DNA of 21,237 nucleotides from Pseudomonadota bacterium (GCA_003242275.1 QGUX01000016.1:1-21237); one strand, 5' to 3'; positions 1-8,392 are shown, numbered from the stretch's first letter. Made by a program: numbers and translations. Notes: generated by a model from the letters alone, not told the origin.

Positions 1-269
1 GTGTAGCGGTCCACCGGCGGGTCGACGTTGACCGTGCCGCGCAGCCGCCGGTGGCGGCGCAGGCACTCCAGCATGTAGTCGTTGTACTGGCCGAAGATGC
101 TGATGCCGGCGATCACGCCGAAGTGCACACCGTGCGCATCGAGCACGGCGAGGTAGTCCTCGGCGGTGAAGCTGTAGTCCGGGACCAGCCAGGCCGAATC
201 GGCCAGCGGCATGTCCTTCAGGAAGACATGCGCGTGGGCGTCGACGACGGGCGGGTCGTAGCCGGGCAT
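1..269 (-). CDS. Amidohydrolase_2 family metal-dependent hydrolase, N-terminal part only
   Basis: Only the first ~89 residues lie in the window; the gene continues past the left edge. The protein opens MPGYDPPVVDAHAHVFLKDM. The early DAHAH gives the HxH metal-ligand pair at the end of strand 1 of the TIM barrel. Further on come SFTAEDYLAVLDAHGVHFGV and a stretch ending RLRGTVNVDPPVDRY, the usual order for the PF04909 family. Members are lactonases, decarboxylases and hydrolases acting on carboxylated or lactone ring-cleavage products. The ATG lies 2 bases past the stop of the upstream bicupin gene, so it is the last visible gene of the minus-strand operon. No signal peptide is seen, so it is probably cytosolic. 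The catalytic Asp and the third His are outside the window, and the exact reaction cannot be told. Confidence 0.85.
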   Translation of the reverse strand, partial: MPGYDPPVVDAHAHVFLKDMPLADSAWLVPDYSFTAEDYLAVLDAHGVHFGVIAGISIFGQYNDYMLECLRRHRRLRGTVNVDPPVDRY

Positions 270-271
270 GT

Positions 272-1189
272 TCAGCCGCCGGCCTCCGGCATGGGGTATT
301 CGTCCGCGTTCAGCACCCAGCCGGGCATCTTCGAGAAGTCCATGCGCGGCGGCGCGAAGATGTCCACCAGCTGGTTGCCGCTCTTCTCGGTGGCCGCGGA
401 GGTGTGGATGGCCGGCGGCGGGATCACGGCCAGGGACGGCGCCGGGCAGTGCTCGTGGTCGTCCTCGCGCCACTGGCGCTGGTCGGCCACCCACGGCCAG
501 CGGATGTGGTGCACGAAGGCCCCCTTGAGCGCCAGCGATCCCTGCTCGAAGTCGTCGTGGTGGTGCGGCGAGAGCCTGGTGATGTCGCGCGGATCGGGCT
601 CGTAGGGCAGCACGTTGATCATCATCGTCGTGCAGCGGAAGAGGCGCCCGAAGCGGCCCGGCTGTGGCGGTACGTCGAGGCTGTAGTGGCGGATGCGGTA
701 GCCACCCGGCGGTTCTGGCCAGGTGCGGTAGGGCGGGATGTGCGGGTGCGCCGTGGCGTAGCCGTCGGCATTGGCGGCCTTCTCCGCGAGGTCGGCGTTG
801 ACGGCGGAGAACACCCGCACCAGCACGCCGGCCTGCCGCAGCGTCACCACGCTGTCGCCGGGCGGCACGATGGCCAGCGTGTAGCCGGGAATGTCCACCG
901 CCTCGCCGCCGGCCTCGATGCGCGCGCCCTCGCCCTGCTCGGGCAGGAACAGCATGTACTCGTCCTTCTGGCCGCGCCGCTCGAAGCGCGCGCCGGGCTC
1001 GACCTCGGAATAGGCCACCACGAAGTTCTGGCCGCGCCCGTACCAGGTGCGCGACCCGCGGGTGGTCTCGGCGGGGGGCAGCGCCCCGAACTTCACGTAT
1101 TCGGCGGCGGCAAAGCCCGTGGCCGCGGCCGCCGGCTTCGCGGCGGCCTGCGGCGACAGGCGGGAACGGGGATCGTACGACTCGTACAT
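272..1189 (-). CDS. Bicupin protein, possible metal-dependent dioxygenase or isomerase
   Basis: 305 aa. I chose the ATG reading MYESYDPRSR because GGAGG lies 5 bases before it; the open frame continues upstream only as antisense of the BKACE gene. The fold reads as two cupin domains. The N-terminal one (~50-130, around QKDEYMLFLP and IPGYTLAIVPPGDSV) lacks the HxH metal motif. The C-terminal one (~190-290) has SPHHHDDFEQ with candidate ligands His209, His211 and Glu215, and a later His262 in PPPAIH. Only the second domain is therefore likely to hold metal. Cupins of this layout include dioxygenases that cleave beta-dicarbonyl or aromatic compounds, and also isomerases. It sits between the BKACE gene (16-base gap) and an amidohydrolase, which fits a ring- or chain-cleaving step. 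The substrate is unknown; the function is inference. Confidence 0.8.
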   Translation of the reverse strand: MYESYDPRSRLSPQAAAKPAAAATGFAAAEYVKFGALPPAETTRGSRTWYGRGQNFVVAYSEVEPGARFERRGQKDEYMLFLPEQGEGARIEAGGEAVDIPGYTLAIVPPGDSVVTLRQAGVLVRVFSAVNADLAEKAANADGYATAHPHIPPYRTWPEPPGGYRIRHYSLDVPPQPGRFGRLFRCTTMMINVLPYEPDPRDITRLSPHHHDDFEQGSLALKGAFVHHIRWPWVADQRQWREDDHEHCPAPSLAVIPPPAIHTSAATEKSGNQLVDIFAPPRMDFSKMPGWVLNADEYPMPEAGG

Positions 1190-1205
1190 GCGGTCCTCCG
1201 GGAAT

Positions 1206-2135
1206 TTACAGGCGGACGTGCCCGGCACCCTTGAGCCTGAGCCGCTGGCGCACCTCGGCGGGCGTGGCCGGTTCCAGCGACAGCTCGCGCAGGATGCGGC
1301 AGATCTTGGCCACCTGCTCGGCATTGGAGCTGGCGAGCTGGCCGGGGCCGATGTACAGGCTGTCCTCCAGCCCCACGCGCACGTTGCCGCCCAGCAGCGC
1401 CGCATGCGTGCACATGGCCATCTGGTGGCGCCCCGCCGCCAGCACCGACCATTCCAGGTCGTTGCCGAACAGCCGCTGCGCGGTGCGCACCAGGTGCAGC
1501 AGCTGGTCCAGCTCCGCGCCGATGCCGCCGGGGATGCCGAGCACGAACTGGATGAACAGCGGCGGCTCGTAGCGGCGGCGCTCCAGCGCGATGGCCAGGT
1601 TGAACAGGTGGCCGGTGTCGTAGCACTCGAACTCGAAGCGCGCGCCATGGCCCTCGCCCAGCCGCCGCATCACCGTGTCGATGTCCTCGAAGGTGTTGCG
1701 GAACACGTGCGTGCGGGCGATGGCGCGGTACTCCTCCTCCCAGCCGAACTTCAGCGACGGCAGCTTCTCCAGCGCCATGAAGCCGGCGAAGTTCATGGTG
1801 CCGAGGTTCAGCGAGGTCATCTCCGGGCTGATCAGCTCGGGCGCGGCCAGCCGCTCCTCCAGCGTCATGCCCGGCCCGCCGCCGGTGGTGATGTTGATGA
1901 TGGCGTCGCAACGGGCACGGATCTGCGGCAGGAACTGCATGAACACGGCCGGGTCGGCGGTGGGCCGCCCGTCCACCGGATCGCGCGCGTGCAGGTGCAG
2001 CACCGCCGCGCCGGCCTTCGCCGCCGCCACCGATTCCTCGACGATCTGCTCGGGCGTCAGCGGCAGGTACGGCGACTGGCTGGGCGTGTGGATGGAGCCG
2101 GTGACGGCGCAGGTGACGATGACGGAACGGGCCAC
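1206..2135 (-). CDS. DUF849 / BKACE beta-keto acid cleavage enzyme
   Basis: 309 aa, the usual length for this TIM-barrel family. Known members (such as 3-keto-5-aminohexanoate cleavage enzyme) use Zn to cleave a beta-keto acid with acetyl-CoA, giving acetoacetate and a new CoA ester. Family marks are visible: HLHARDP with zinc ligands His47 and His49, NITTGGG at 81-87, FECYD near 169-173, and GGNVRVGLED with Glu257, the expected third ligand. The start is GTG (MARSVIV), with a GGGGGA stretch about 10 bases upstream; no in-frame ATG precedes it. The gene follows the SnoaL gene by 30 bases and precedes the bicupin by 16, all on the minus strand. Its presence suggests the pathway passes through a beta-keto acid. 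The side chain it accepts cannot be read from sequence. Confidence 0.92.
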   Translation of the reverse strand: MARSVIVTCAVTGSIHTPSQSPYLPLTPEQIVEESVAAAKAGAAVLHLHARDPVDGRPTADPAVFMQFLPQIRARCDAIINITTGGGPGMTLEERLAAPELISPEMTSLNLGTMNFAGFMALEKLPSLKFGWEEEYRAIARTHVFRNTFEDIDTVMRRLGEGHGARFEFECYDTGHLFNLAIALERRRYEPPLFIQFVLGIPGGIGAELDQLLHLVRTAQRLFGNDLEWSVLAAGRHQMAMCTHAALLGGNVRVGLEDSLYIGPGQLASSNAEQVAKICRILRELSLEPATPAEVRQRLRLKGAGHVRL

Positions 2136-2165
2136 GGCAATCGATTCCCCCGGAAAGCTCCGAGC

Positions 2166-2615
2166 TTACAGCTTCGGGTTGGTCGGCGGGGTGCCGCCCT
2201 GGAACCAGGTCTCGAAGCGGCGGTAGCTGCACAGCCAGCGCCCGTCGGGCGCACGCTGCATGCGGTCGGTGATCAGCGAGACGGTGATCGGCGGATGCGT
2301 GGGCAGCACCGGCACGCCGTCGGCCGCCCACAGCAGGAGGTACCAGGTGCACTCGGCACGGTCGGGCGAGGGAAAGTGCGCGCGGAAGTTGGTCACCGCG
2401 TGCACCACGGTGCGCGCCCCGCGCTTCTCGCGCCACTGGTAGAACTCGCGGATCTTCTCCCTGCCCTTGTAGGAGGCCTCAGGGCCGACGAACTCGGCAT
2501 CGTCGGTGTAGTAGTCGGGCGCATTGCGCCCCCAGTTGGTGTCGACGTCGTGCCAGTACTCGTGCAGCGTCTCGATCAGCTCCTGCGTGGCCAGCAGTCG
2601 TTCGGTCCGGTCCAT
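2166..2615 (-). CDS. SnoaL/NTF2-like single-domain protein
   Basis: 149 aa, one alpha+beta-barrel domain of the SnoaL-like type (PF12680/PF13577 group). Typical elements are the N-terminal helix pair (LATQELIETLHEYWHDVDT), the YYTDDAEFVGPE strand, YKGREKIREFYQWRE, and the closing strand DGRWLCSYRRFETWFQGG. Family members act as dehydratases, isomerases, cyclases or small hydroxylases, and many have no known activity. There is no signal peptide, so it is cytosolic, unlike the two triple-domain relatives in this window. Its ATG overlaps the MFS stop as TGATG, so translation is probably coupled. The C-terminal GTPPTNPKL tail is short and probably disordered. The reaction is unknown; a dehydration or isomerisation between transport and BKACE cleavage would fit. 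Confidence 0.88.
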   Translation of the reverse strand: MDRTERLLATQELIETLHEYWHDVDTNWGRNAPDYYTDDAEFVGPEASYKGREKIREFYQWREKRGARTVVHAVTNFRAHFPSPDRAECTWYLLLWAADGVPVLPTHPPITVSLITDRMQRAPDGRWLCSYRRFETWFQGGTPPTNPKL

Positions 2616-3949
2616 CAGTTCACTCCAGTCTCGCGGCCGGCGCGCTTCAGGTCGCGGCCGGCGGTTTCGGGCAACAGGAAGGTGGCGATGATGGCGCAGC
2701 CCATCGCGGCGGAGGCCATGATCAGCATGCCCATGCTGATGCGCGTGTCGAGCGCGGCCGCGGTGAAGGTCACGCCCATGATGAACAGGCCCGTCATCGC
2801 ACGTCCCAGATTGTAGGCAAAGGCCTGCCCGGTGCCGCGCAGCTCGGTGGGGAACAGCTCCGAGAAGAACGGTCCGAAGGAGGCATAGATGCCGAACTGG
2901 AAGAATCCGTACACCAGGCCGGCCGGCATCAGCGTCCAGGCCGAGCTGCCCAGCGGCGCCAGCAGGTAGAAGCTTACCGTGATGAGGAAGCCGATCCCGA
3001 ACAGGCGGAAGATCATGCGCCGGCCGAGCCGGTCGCTCCAGTACGCATTGACGATGCAGCCGAGGAAGCCGCCGGCGCTGTTGGCCAGCACGTACAGGCC
3101 CGCCACCGACACCGACAGGCCCCGTTCCTGCTGCAGGAAGGTGGTGAGGAAGTTGCTGATGGCGTAGCCCGCGCCCTGGGCGCCCACGGCCAGCAGCGCG
3201 GCCAGCGCCGTGACGCGGATCAGGCGCGGGGAGAAGATGCCCAGCGGGTGCATCTTCCTGCCCTGCTCGCGCAGGCGGCGCCTGGCCTCCAGGTACACCT
3301 CCGAGTCGTCGTCGGAGCGGCGCACGAAAAACACCAGCAGCGCCGGCAGCAGGCCCACCCAGAACACCAGGCGCCAGCCCCACTCCTGCGGCAGCGCCGC
3401 AACGAAGGGGCCGGCCAGCAGCGCCGCCAGCGCCGAGCCGATGGTCACCGCGCTCTGCATCGAGCCCACGGCCTTGCCGCGATGCTGGGGCGCGACCATC
3501 TCCGCCAGCAGCACCGCGCCCACGGCCCACTCGGCGCCGAAGCCCAGGCCCTGCAGGATGCGGATCAGGAACAGCTGCTCGTAGCTCTGCGCGAACCCCG
3601 ACAGGAACGAGAACACCGAAAACCACAGGATGGTCAGCTGCAGGATGCGCGCGCGGCCGAAGCGGTCGCACAGCCAGCCGCCCAGCCAGCCGCCGATGGC
3701 GGTGGCGAAGTAGTTGGCGCTGGCGATGCTGCCGGCCTGCTCCAGCGTCATGCCCAGCGCCAGCACCAGCACCGGGATCAGGTACTGGTAGACCAGTCCG
3801 TCCATGGCGTCCAGGCCCCAGGCGGTGGTGCAGGTCCAGAACACGCGCCGCACCCGCGCGTCGGCGGTGCGGTACCACTCGAAGGGCGAACTGCGCGCGG
3901 CCTCCGTGCCGACCAGGGCTTCCTCAGTACGCGCGCCGGTATATGCCAT
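2615..3949 (-). CDS. MFS permease, AAHS/SHS-like organic acid:H+ symporter
   Basis: 444 aa with about 12 hydrophobic segments. TM1 carries the acidic pair in GLDAMDG (Asp47, Asp50), as in aromatic-acid and sialate/lactate symporters. The loop 2-3 signature GGWLCDRFGRARIL is at ~87-102 (Asp95, Arg101), and RILQGLGFGAEWAVGAVLLAE forms TM4. Two ATGs are 6 bases apart; GGAGG abuts the first and lies 6 bases from the second, so I chose the second (MAYTGARTEE). The start overlaps the end of the alcohol dehydrogenase gene by 26 bases and the stop overlaps the SnoaL start, so it is co-translated in the operon. It probably carries a carboxylated substrate inward across the cytoplasmic membrane. The substrate is not determinable. 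Confidence 0.9.
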   Translation of the reverse strand: MAYTGARTEEALVGTEAARSSPFEWYRTADARVRRVFWTCTTAWGLDAMDGLVYQYLIPVLVLALGMTLEQAGSIASANYFATAIGGWLGGWLCDRFGRARILQLTILWFSVFSFLSGFAQSYEQLFLIRILQGLGFGAEWAVGAVLLAEMVAPQHRGKAVGSMQSAVTIGSALAALLAGPFVAALPQEWGWRLVFWVGLLPALLVFFVRRSDDDSEVYLEARRRLREQGRKMHPLGIFSPRLIRVTALAALLAVGAQGAGYAISNFLTTFLQQERGLSVSVAGLYVLANSAGGFLGCIVNAYWSDRLGRRMIFRLFGIGFLITVSFYLLAPLGSSAWTLMPAGLVYGFFQFGIYASFGPFFSELFPTELRGTGQAFAYNLGRAMTGLFIMGVTFTAAALDTRISMGMLIMASAAMGCAIIATFLLPETAGRDLKRAGRETGVN

Positions 3950-5048
3950 GTGCATCCTCCGCCGAGACCGTGCGCGGGTTCTGCACCAGCAGCCGCTGCA
4001 CCTTCATCGCCGCCTCCGTCATGCGCGGCAGCGCCGACTCCGGCACCCCCAGCTCCGACACGCGCAGCGGCATGCCGCAGCGGGCCAGCAGCGTGCGGAT
4101 CCTCTCCACGCCGCGCCGCGCGACCTCGAGGTCGTCGCCGTCCCCGTCGGCGCCCAGTGCGCGCGCGATGTCGGCGTACCTGCGCGGCATGGCCGGCAAG
4201 TTGAACTCGAGCACGTGCGGCAGCATCACCGCGTTGGAGACCCCGTGGGCCACCCCGAAGTCGCTGCCGAGAGGATACGCCAGCGCGTGCACGGCGGCAG
4301 TGTTCACCGGGCCCAGGCACAGGCCGCCGCACAGGCTGCCCAGCGCCACGTTGGTGCGCGCGGCGAGGTCGTCGCCATTGTCGAAGGCCCGCACCAGGCT
4401 GCCGCCGATGCGGCGGATGCCCTCCAGCGCCCAGCCATCGGTGAGCGGATGTGCCTGGCGGTTGGCATAGGCCTCGATGCAATGGGTCAGCGCGTCGATG
4501 CCCGAGGCGGCGGTGACTGCGCGCGGCGCGCCCACGGTCAGCGACGGGTCGACGAAGGCGGCGTCGGGTACCAGGTGCGGGGAGATCACCGCCTTCTTCT
4601 GCCCGTCGGCCGGGTCCTGCACGATGGCAATGGGCGAAACCTCGCTGCCCGTGCCCGCCGTGGTGGGCAGGCAGGCCAGCGGCAGCGCGCGGCGCGCCAG
4701 CAGGCCGACGCCGAACACCTGCTCGATGGCCTGCGTGCCGTCGGCCAGCGCCGCCACCAGCTTGGCCACGTCCATGACGCTGCCGCCGCCCACGGCCACC
4801 ACCGCGGTGGCGCCGCAGTCACGCGCGGCCGCGATGCCGCGCGCGAGGTCGTCCACGTGCGGCTCCTGCGCGATGCCGCTCCAGAGTTCCGCGCGTCGTC
4901 CCTGCGCGCGCACCGCCGCCAGCAGCGGCCCGCACAGCGCCGCCAGCGGCGGGCCCGTGACGACCAGCACCGAGGCGGCATCCAGCGCGTCGAGCCAGCG
5001 CGCGCACGCGCCGATGCCGTCCGGCCCGAAGTCCAGCTTGCGCGGCAC
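3924..5048 (-). CDS. Iron-containing (group III) alcohol dehydrogenase family protein
   Basis: 374 aa from the GTG giving MPRKLDFGPDG, close to the usual 375-390. The NAD(P)-binding GGGS is at 87-90 and TTAGTGSEVSP at 129-139. Metal ligands are Asp185 and His189 (IDALTHCIEAY), His254 (HALAYPLG) and His268 (AHGVSNAVMLPH). The family oxidises alcohols or reduces aldehydes and ketoacids; maleylacetate reductases are relatives, but I cannot place it there. The start is uncertain. No ATG is available, the chosen GTG has no clear ribosome binding site, and an in-frame CTG at 5087 overlapping the receptor stop (CTGA) has GAGG 8 bases upstream and would add 13 residues. It follows the TonB receptor by 35 bases and overlaps the MFS gene. 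Confidence 0.9.
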   Translation of the reverse strand: MPRKLDFGPDGIGACARWLDALDAASVLVVTGPPLAALCGPLLAAVRAQGRRAELWSGIAQEPHVDDLARGIAAARDCGATAVVAVGGGSVMDVAKLVAALADGTQAIEQVFGVGLLARRALPLACLPTTAGTGSEVSPIAIVQDPADGQKKAVISPHLVPDAAFVDPSLTVGAPRAVTAASGIDALTHCIEAYANRQAHPLTDGWALEGIRRIGGSLVRAFDNGDDLAARTNVALGSLCGGLCLGPVNTAAVHALAYPLGSDFGVAHGVSNAVMLPHVLEFNLPAMPRRYADIARALGADGDGDDLEVARRGVERIRTLLARCGMPLRVSELGVPESALPRMTEAAMKVQRLLVQNPRTVSAEDAHGIYRRAY

Positions 5049-5083
5049 GCACAGGGCCAGCGGCCGGATGATGCCCGTCGCGT

Positions 5084-8000
5084 TCAGAAGCGCACCCTCA
5101 CGCCGGCCCGGAACTGCGCACCCTGGGTGTCGAAGTAGATCGGGTTGGTCGGGTAATTGGTGCCCGGCCCGGGAATGCCACCGGCCGCGAACGGCGGATC
5201 CTTGTCGAGCAGGTTGTTGATCGCGCCGAAGATCTCCCAGCTGCCGCCGGCATCGCCGAACGGCACCTTGTAGCTGGCCGACAGGCCCAGGTACGTACGG
5301 CTGGACACGGTGTTGTCCGAGACCGTGTTCAGCGGCACCGCGCTGGTCAGGTCGCTGTAGCTGGCCTGGATCAGGGCGTCGTAGCGCGGGTCGTCCGGGC
5401 CGATCCACATCACGTTGAACTTGGCCGAGGGAATGTGCCGCACGCTCAGCGTGGTGCTGAAGCGGTCCAGCGAGTAGGTCAGCCAGTTGTTCAGCATCCA
5501 CTTCGGGCCATTGACGAAGTCGGCAAAGGCGGACACACCGGTCTGGCCAGCATAGTCGATGAACGACGCACCCGGCGCGCTCTGGAAGCGCAGGTCGTAG
5601 TTCATCGTGGCCATGGAGCGCAGGTGCAGGGTGCCCTTGCCCCAGTCACCCAGCCGCGCCAGCGGCAACGTGTAGTCCAGCTCCACGTCCATGCCGCGCG
5701 ACACGAACTTGCCCAGGTTCACCTGGCCGGCCTGGATGAAGGTGATGTCGGTGCGGGTGTCGTCGGTGAAGGTGATGCGGTCGCAGAATCCCAGGCCCTG
5801 GTGGCAGAAGTTCACGATCTGCTGCGCGCCGGTGGAGGCCACCGCGTCCTTGATGCGGATCTCGTACCAGTCCGCCGACAGGCGCAGCCCACGGGCCGCG
5901 CCGCCCGGCGAGAGCACCAGGCCCACGGTCCAGGTGTCGGCCTTCTCCGGCACCAGGCCGAAGTTGCCGGCCGAGAGGATGGGCGTGCCGTCGACGGCAT
6001 TGCCGTTGAACGGGTTGTTCACGCGACCCTGCGTGGTGCCCTCCTCGGTGGGCACGGCCTTGTAGAACAGCTCGCGGAATCCCGCCGCGCGCATGTCGCG
6101 CGAGCGCGTGGCGCGCATGCGCAGCCAGTCGGTGGTGTCCCAGATGGTCGAGAGCTTCCAGCTGGTGAAGTTGACCGACTTGGTGGTGTCGACATCCGGC
6201 GGCAGCACGTTGTCGGGGTCCTTGTCGTGCGCCTTGTTGCGCGTCTGGCGGATGGCGCCGTTGACCTCGAGCCGCTTCGCCCATGCCTGGCCGGCGAGCA
6301 GCGGCACGTTGACCTCGGCGAAGCCCTCGATCACGTCGATCTTTCCACCGTAGTCCTGGCCGAAGGTGAAGGCAAGCTGGTTGTAGTAGGGAATGTCGCC
6401 GTGCGAGACGTCGCCGTCCTCGCCGCGGTACTCCACGCCGACGGCCGCGCTGATCGGGCCGGCGCCGAAGCCCTGCGACAGGTTGCCGCTGGCCGTGGCC
6501 GCCACCACGTGCTGCGAGTAGCGGAAGAACTCCGGCGCCGAGTCGTAGGCGTAGTCCATCGCCTCCGGGGTGATGTTGTGCAGGCCGAACAGGTTCAGCG
6601 GCACGCAGCCGGCAGCCTCCTCGACGCCCAGCAGCACCGCCCGGCACTGGATGTTGCCGTTCGGCGCGCCGCCGTTGAACTCGCCCTCGTCCACCGCGTC
6701 CACCGCCCACTGGAAGAAGTGGTTCACGCGGGTATGGCTGTAGGTCTGGTCGCGCTTGTTGCGGCCGTACTGGTAGTAGGCATCCCAGCTCCAGCTTCCC
6801 GGCAGGCGACCGTTGAGGCCCACCAGGGCGCGCACCGTGTCGGCCTTGGAGCGGTTGATGCCGTTGTAGGTCTCGTCCACGTCCTTGCCCAGGCTGAAGC
6901 CCGAGCCCGGCGGCATCAGGTCGCGTACCTCCTGCGGCAGGAAGGCATTGTCGTGCAGGATCCACATGGAGCTGCGCGGGCCGGCGATCTGCTGCGACAC
7001 CGCGACCTTGCGGCCGGCATAGGTCAGTTCGGCCACGCCTTCCAGCGAATCGGTGAAGTTCCAGCTGCCGCGCGTGTACACCGAGTAACGCTTCAGCGGC
7101 ACGCGGATGGCCGAGTCGGCATAGGTCGAGTCGCCGTCGCCGCCCATGCGCGGGAAGATGGCGATGTTGCTGACGTACTTGCCCGGATCCATGTCGAGGA
7201 TGGCGGTGCCGGCGTCATTGAAGCGCTTGTCGTACAGTTCCGGCACCGCGGTGACCGGCGCGGTGGGCGGCAGGTTGCGGATGGCACCGGTGGAGACGTT
7301 GTACGCCTGGCGGGAACCCGGCCCGATGATGTAGTTGGGCTGGCCCAGGTAGCGGCGGTTGCGCGGGTTCGGCTCCGCCTCGGGCGAGGTGCGCTGCGGG
7401 GTCGCTTCCTCGTCGACCAGGCCGTTGTTGGTGTAGATGTCGTAGCCCTCCGCGCACCAGGTGCGCACCTCGGCGCAATCGCCGATGCCGCCGTTGTCCT
7501 GGTACTCGACGCCGATCAGGACATGGCCCCGGCCGCCGCCGAAGGAATTGCCGGCGGCAAGGCTCAGGTGCTTCTCGTTGCCATCGCCGCGGAAGGTCCG
7601 GGCGACGTCGTACTGCGCCTTCAGCCCGGTGAAGTTGTGGTCGAGGATCACGTTCACCACGCCGCCCACGGCGTCGGAACCGTAGGCCGCGGAAGCACCG
7701 CCGGTGACCGTCTCGATGCGGCCGATCAACGCCGAGGGAATCACGTTCAGGTCCACCGCACCGCCGTCGGAGGTCGGCACGAAGCGCCGGCTGTCGACCA
7801 GCGTCAGCGTGCGGGTGCCAGCCACGGGATTCATGCCGCGCAGGTTGGCGAAGTTCGATCCCACGTCGGCCGTGGGGAACACGCCCGCGTTGGTCTCGGA
7901 CTGGCGCGCGATGTTGATCGGCAGCGTCACCAGCACCTCGGCAACGTTCACCTGCGCCAGCCGCTCCATCTGCGCGGCGTCGACGACGGTGATCGGGTTG

Positions 8001-8164
8001 GGCGCGTCGAATCCGTTGCGACGGATGCGCGAACCGGTAACCGTGACTTCCTCCAGTTCCTGGATTTCATCCTCCGCGGCAAAGGCATCCGTGGGCGCGC
8101 TTCCCAGAGCCACCGCCACAGCCACCGCAACCGCCGACACCGCCGAGTTCCGTCTCGTTCTCAC
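5084..8164 (-). CDS. TonB-dependent outer-membrane receptor
   Basis: 1026 aa, first gene of the minus-strand operon. The start is GTG (MRTRRNSAV), with GGGGGA 4 bases upstream; no in-frame ATG exists before the frame becomes antisense to the next gene. A Sec signal peptide spans ~1-29, cleaving after DAFA. The TonB-box region EEVTVTGSRIRR follows (~38-49). The plug domain is ~50-170, with NLRGMNP, LTLVDSRRF and VTGGASAAYGSDAVGGVVNVI. The remainder is the beta-barrel, ending GVRVRF with the terminal Phe required for outer-membrane assembly. There is no N-terminal signalling (secretin/STN) domain, so it is not an obvious FecA-type transducer. It should take up a molecule too large or scarce for porins. 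Being operonic with catabolic enzymes argues for a carbon source rather than a siderophore. Confidence 0.95.
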   Translation of the reverse strand: MRTRRNSAVSAVAVAVAVALGSAPTDAFAAEDEIQELEEVTVTGSRIRRNGFDAPNPITVVDAAQMERLAQVNVAEVLVTLPINIARQSETNAGVFPTADVGSNFANLRGMNPVAGTRTLTLVDSRRFVPTSDGGAVDLNVIPSALIGRIETVTGGASAAYGSDAVGGVVNVILDHNFTGLKAQYDVARTFRGDGNEKHLSLAAGNSFGGGRGHVLIGVEYQDNGGIGDCAEVRTWCAEGYDIYTNNGLVDEEATPQRTSPEAEPNPRNRRYLGQPNYIIGPGSRQAYNVSTGAIRNLPPTAPVTAVPELYDKRFNDAGTAILDMDPGKYVSNIAIFPRMGGDGDSTYADSAIRVPLKRYSVYTRGSWNFTDSLEGVAELTYAGRKVAVSQQIAGPRSSMWILHDNAFLPQEVRDLMPPGSGFSLGKDVDETYNGINRSKADTVRALVGLNGRLPGSWSWDAYYQYGRNKRDQTYSHTRVNHFFQWAVDAVDEGEFNGGAPNGNIQCRAVLLGVEEAAGCVPLNLFGLHNITPEAMDYAYDSAPEFFRYSQHVVAATASGNLSQGFGAGPISAAVGVEYRGEDGDVSHGDIPYYNQLAFTFGQDYGGKIDVIEGFAEVNVPLLAGQAWAKRLEVNGAIRQTRNKAHDKDPDNVLPPDVDTTKSVNFTSWKLSTIWDTTDWLRMRATRSRDMRAAGFRELFYKAVPTEEGTTQGRVNNPFNGNAVDGTPILSAGNFGLVPEKADTWTVGLVLSPGGAARGLRLSADWYEIRIKDAVASTGAQQIVNFCHQGLGFCDRITFTDDTRTDITFIQAGQVNLGKFVSRGMDVELDYTLPLARLGDWGKGTLHLRSMATMNYDLRFQSAPGASFIDYAGQTGVSAFADFVNGPKWMLNNWLTYSLDRFSTTLSVRHIPSAKFNVMWIGPDDPRYDALIQASYSDLTSAVPLNTVSDNTVSSRTYLGLSASYKVPFGDAGGSWEIFGAINNLLDKDPPFAAGGIPGPGTNYPTNPIYFDTQGAQFRAGVRVRF

Positions 8165-8177
8165 TGCGTCCCCCAAG

Positions 8178-8192
8178 TCAAGAATTGCTTGA
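8178..8192. promoter_or_regulatory. Inverted repeat TCAAG-N5-CTTGA in the TonB receptor leader
   Basis: A perfect 5-base dyad with a 5-base spacer, 14 bases upstream of the receptor GTG and just behind its purine-rich ribosome binding site. It could be an operator or a small leader hairpin. It is short, so chance is possible. Confidence 0.3.
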
Positions 8193-8272
8193 TCCTGTTG
8201 CTGATGCCGGCGGATGCTCACATGCCGCGCGACGGCGCACTTGCGCAGGACGGAAGCTCCTTCGGCCTGCCA

Positions 8273-8283
8273 CGGAAATTCCG
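8273..8283. promoter_or_regulatory. Palindrome CGGAA-N-TTCCG between the TonB receptor and aldehyde dehydrogenase genes
   Basis: Perfect 5+1+5 palindrome (CGGAAATTCCG) in the 228-base divergent gap 8165-8392. The same core recurs, in longer form, at 12762-12776 in another divergent gap. This suggests a shared operator. No convincing -35/-10 pair is visible for either flanking gene, so its position relative to promoters is unknown. Confidence 0.4.
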
Positions 8284-8392
8284 CGCCTGAGCTTCCGGAG
8301 CCGCGATTCCTGCGGTTGCGGATTGGCCGCCACGCTGATTGCGTCGCATGGCATCGCGTATCATGTCCACCAGTCACGAACGGGAAGCACAC

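Noticed and set aside
3924..5048. Maleylacetate reductase of a resorcinol or hydroxyquinol pathway
   Set aside because: No hydroxyquinol dioxygenase or aromatic hydroxylase is present, and the family call cannot be narrowed by eye.
5435..8290. A 951-residue plus-strand open frame opposite the TonB receptor
   Set aside because: Low-complexity His/Arg/Val/Gly composition with no recognisable domain; the receptor on the other strand explains the sequence.
8359..8364. TATCAT as a -10 for the aldehyde dehydrogenase gene
   Set aside because: No acceptable -35 is found at 16-18 bases; TTGCGT is only 14 bases away.
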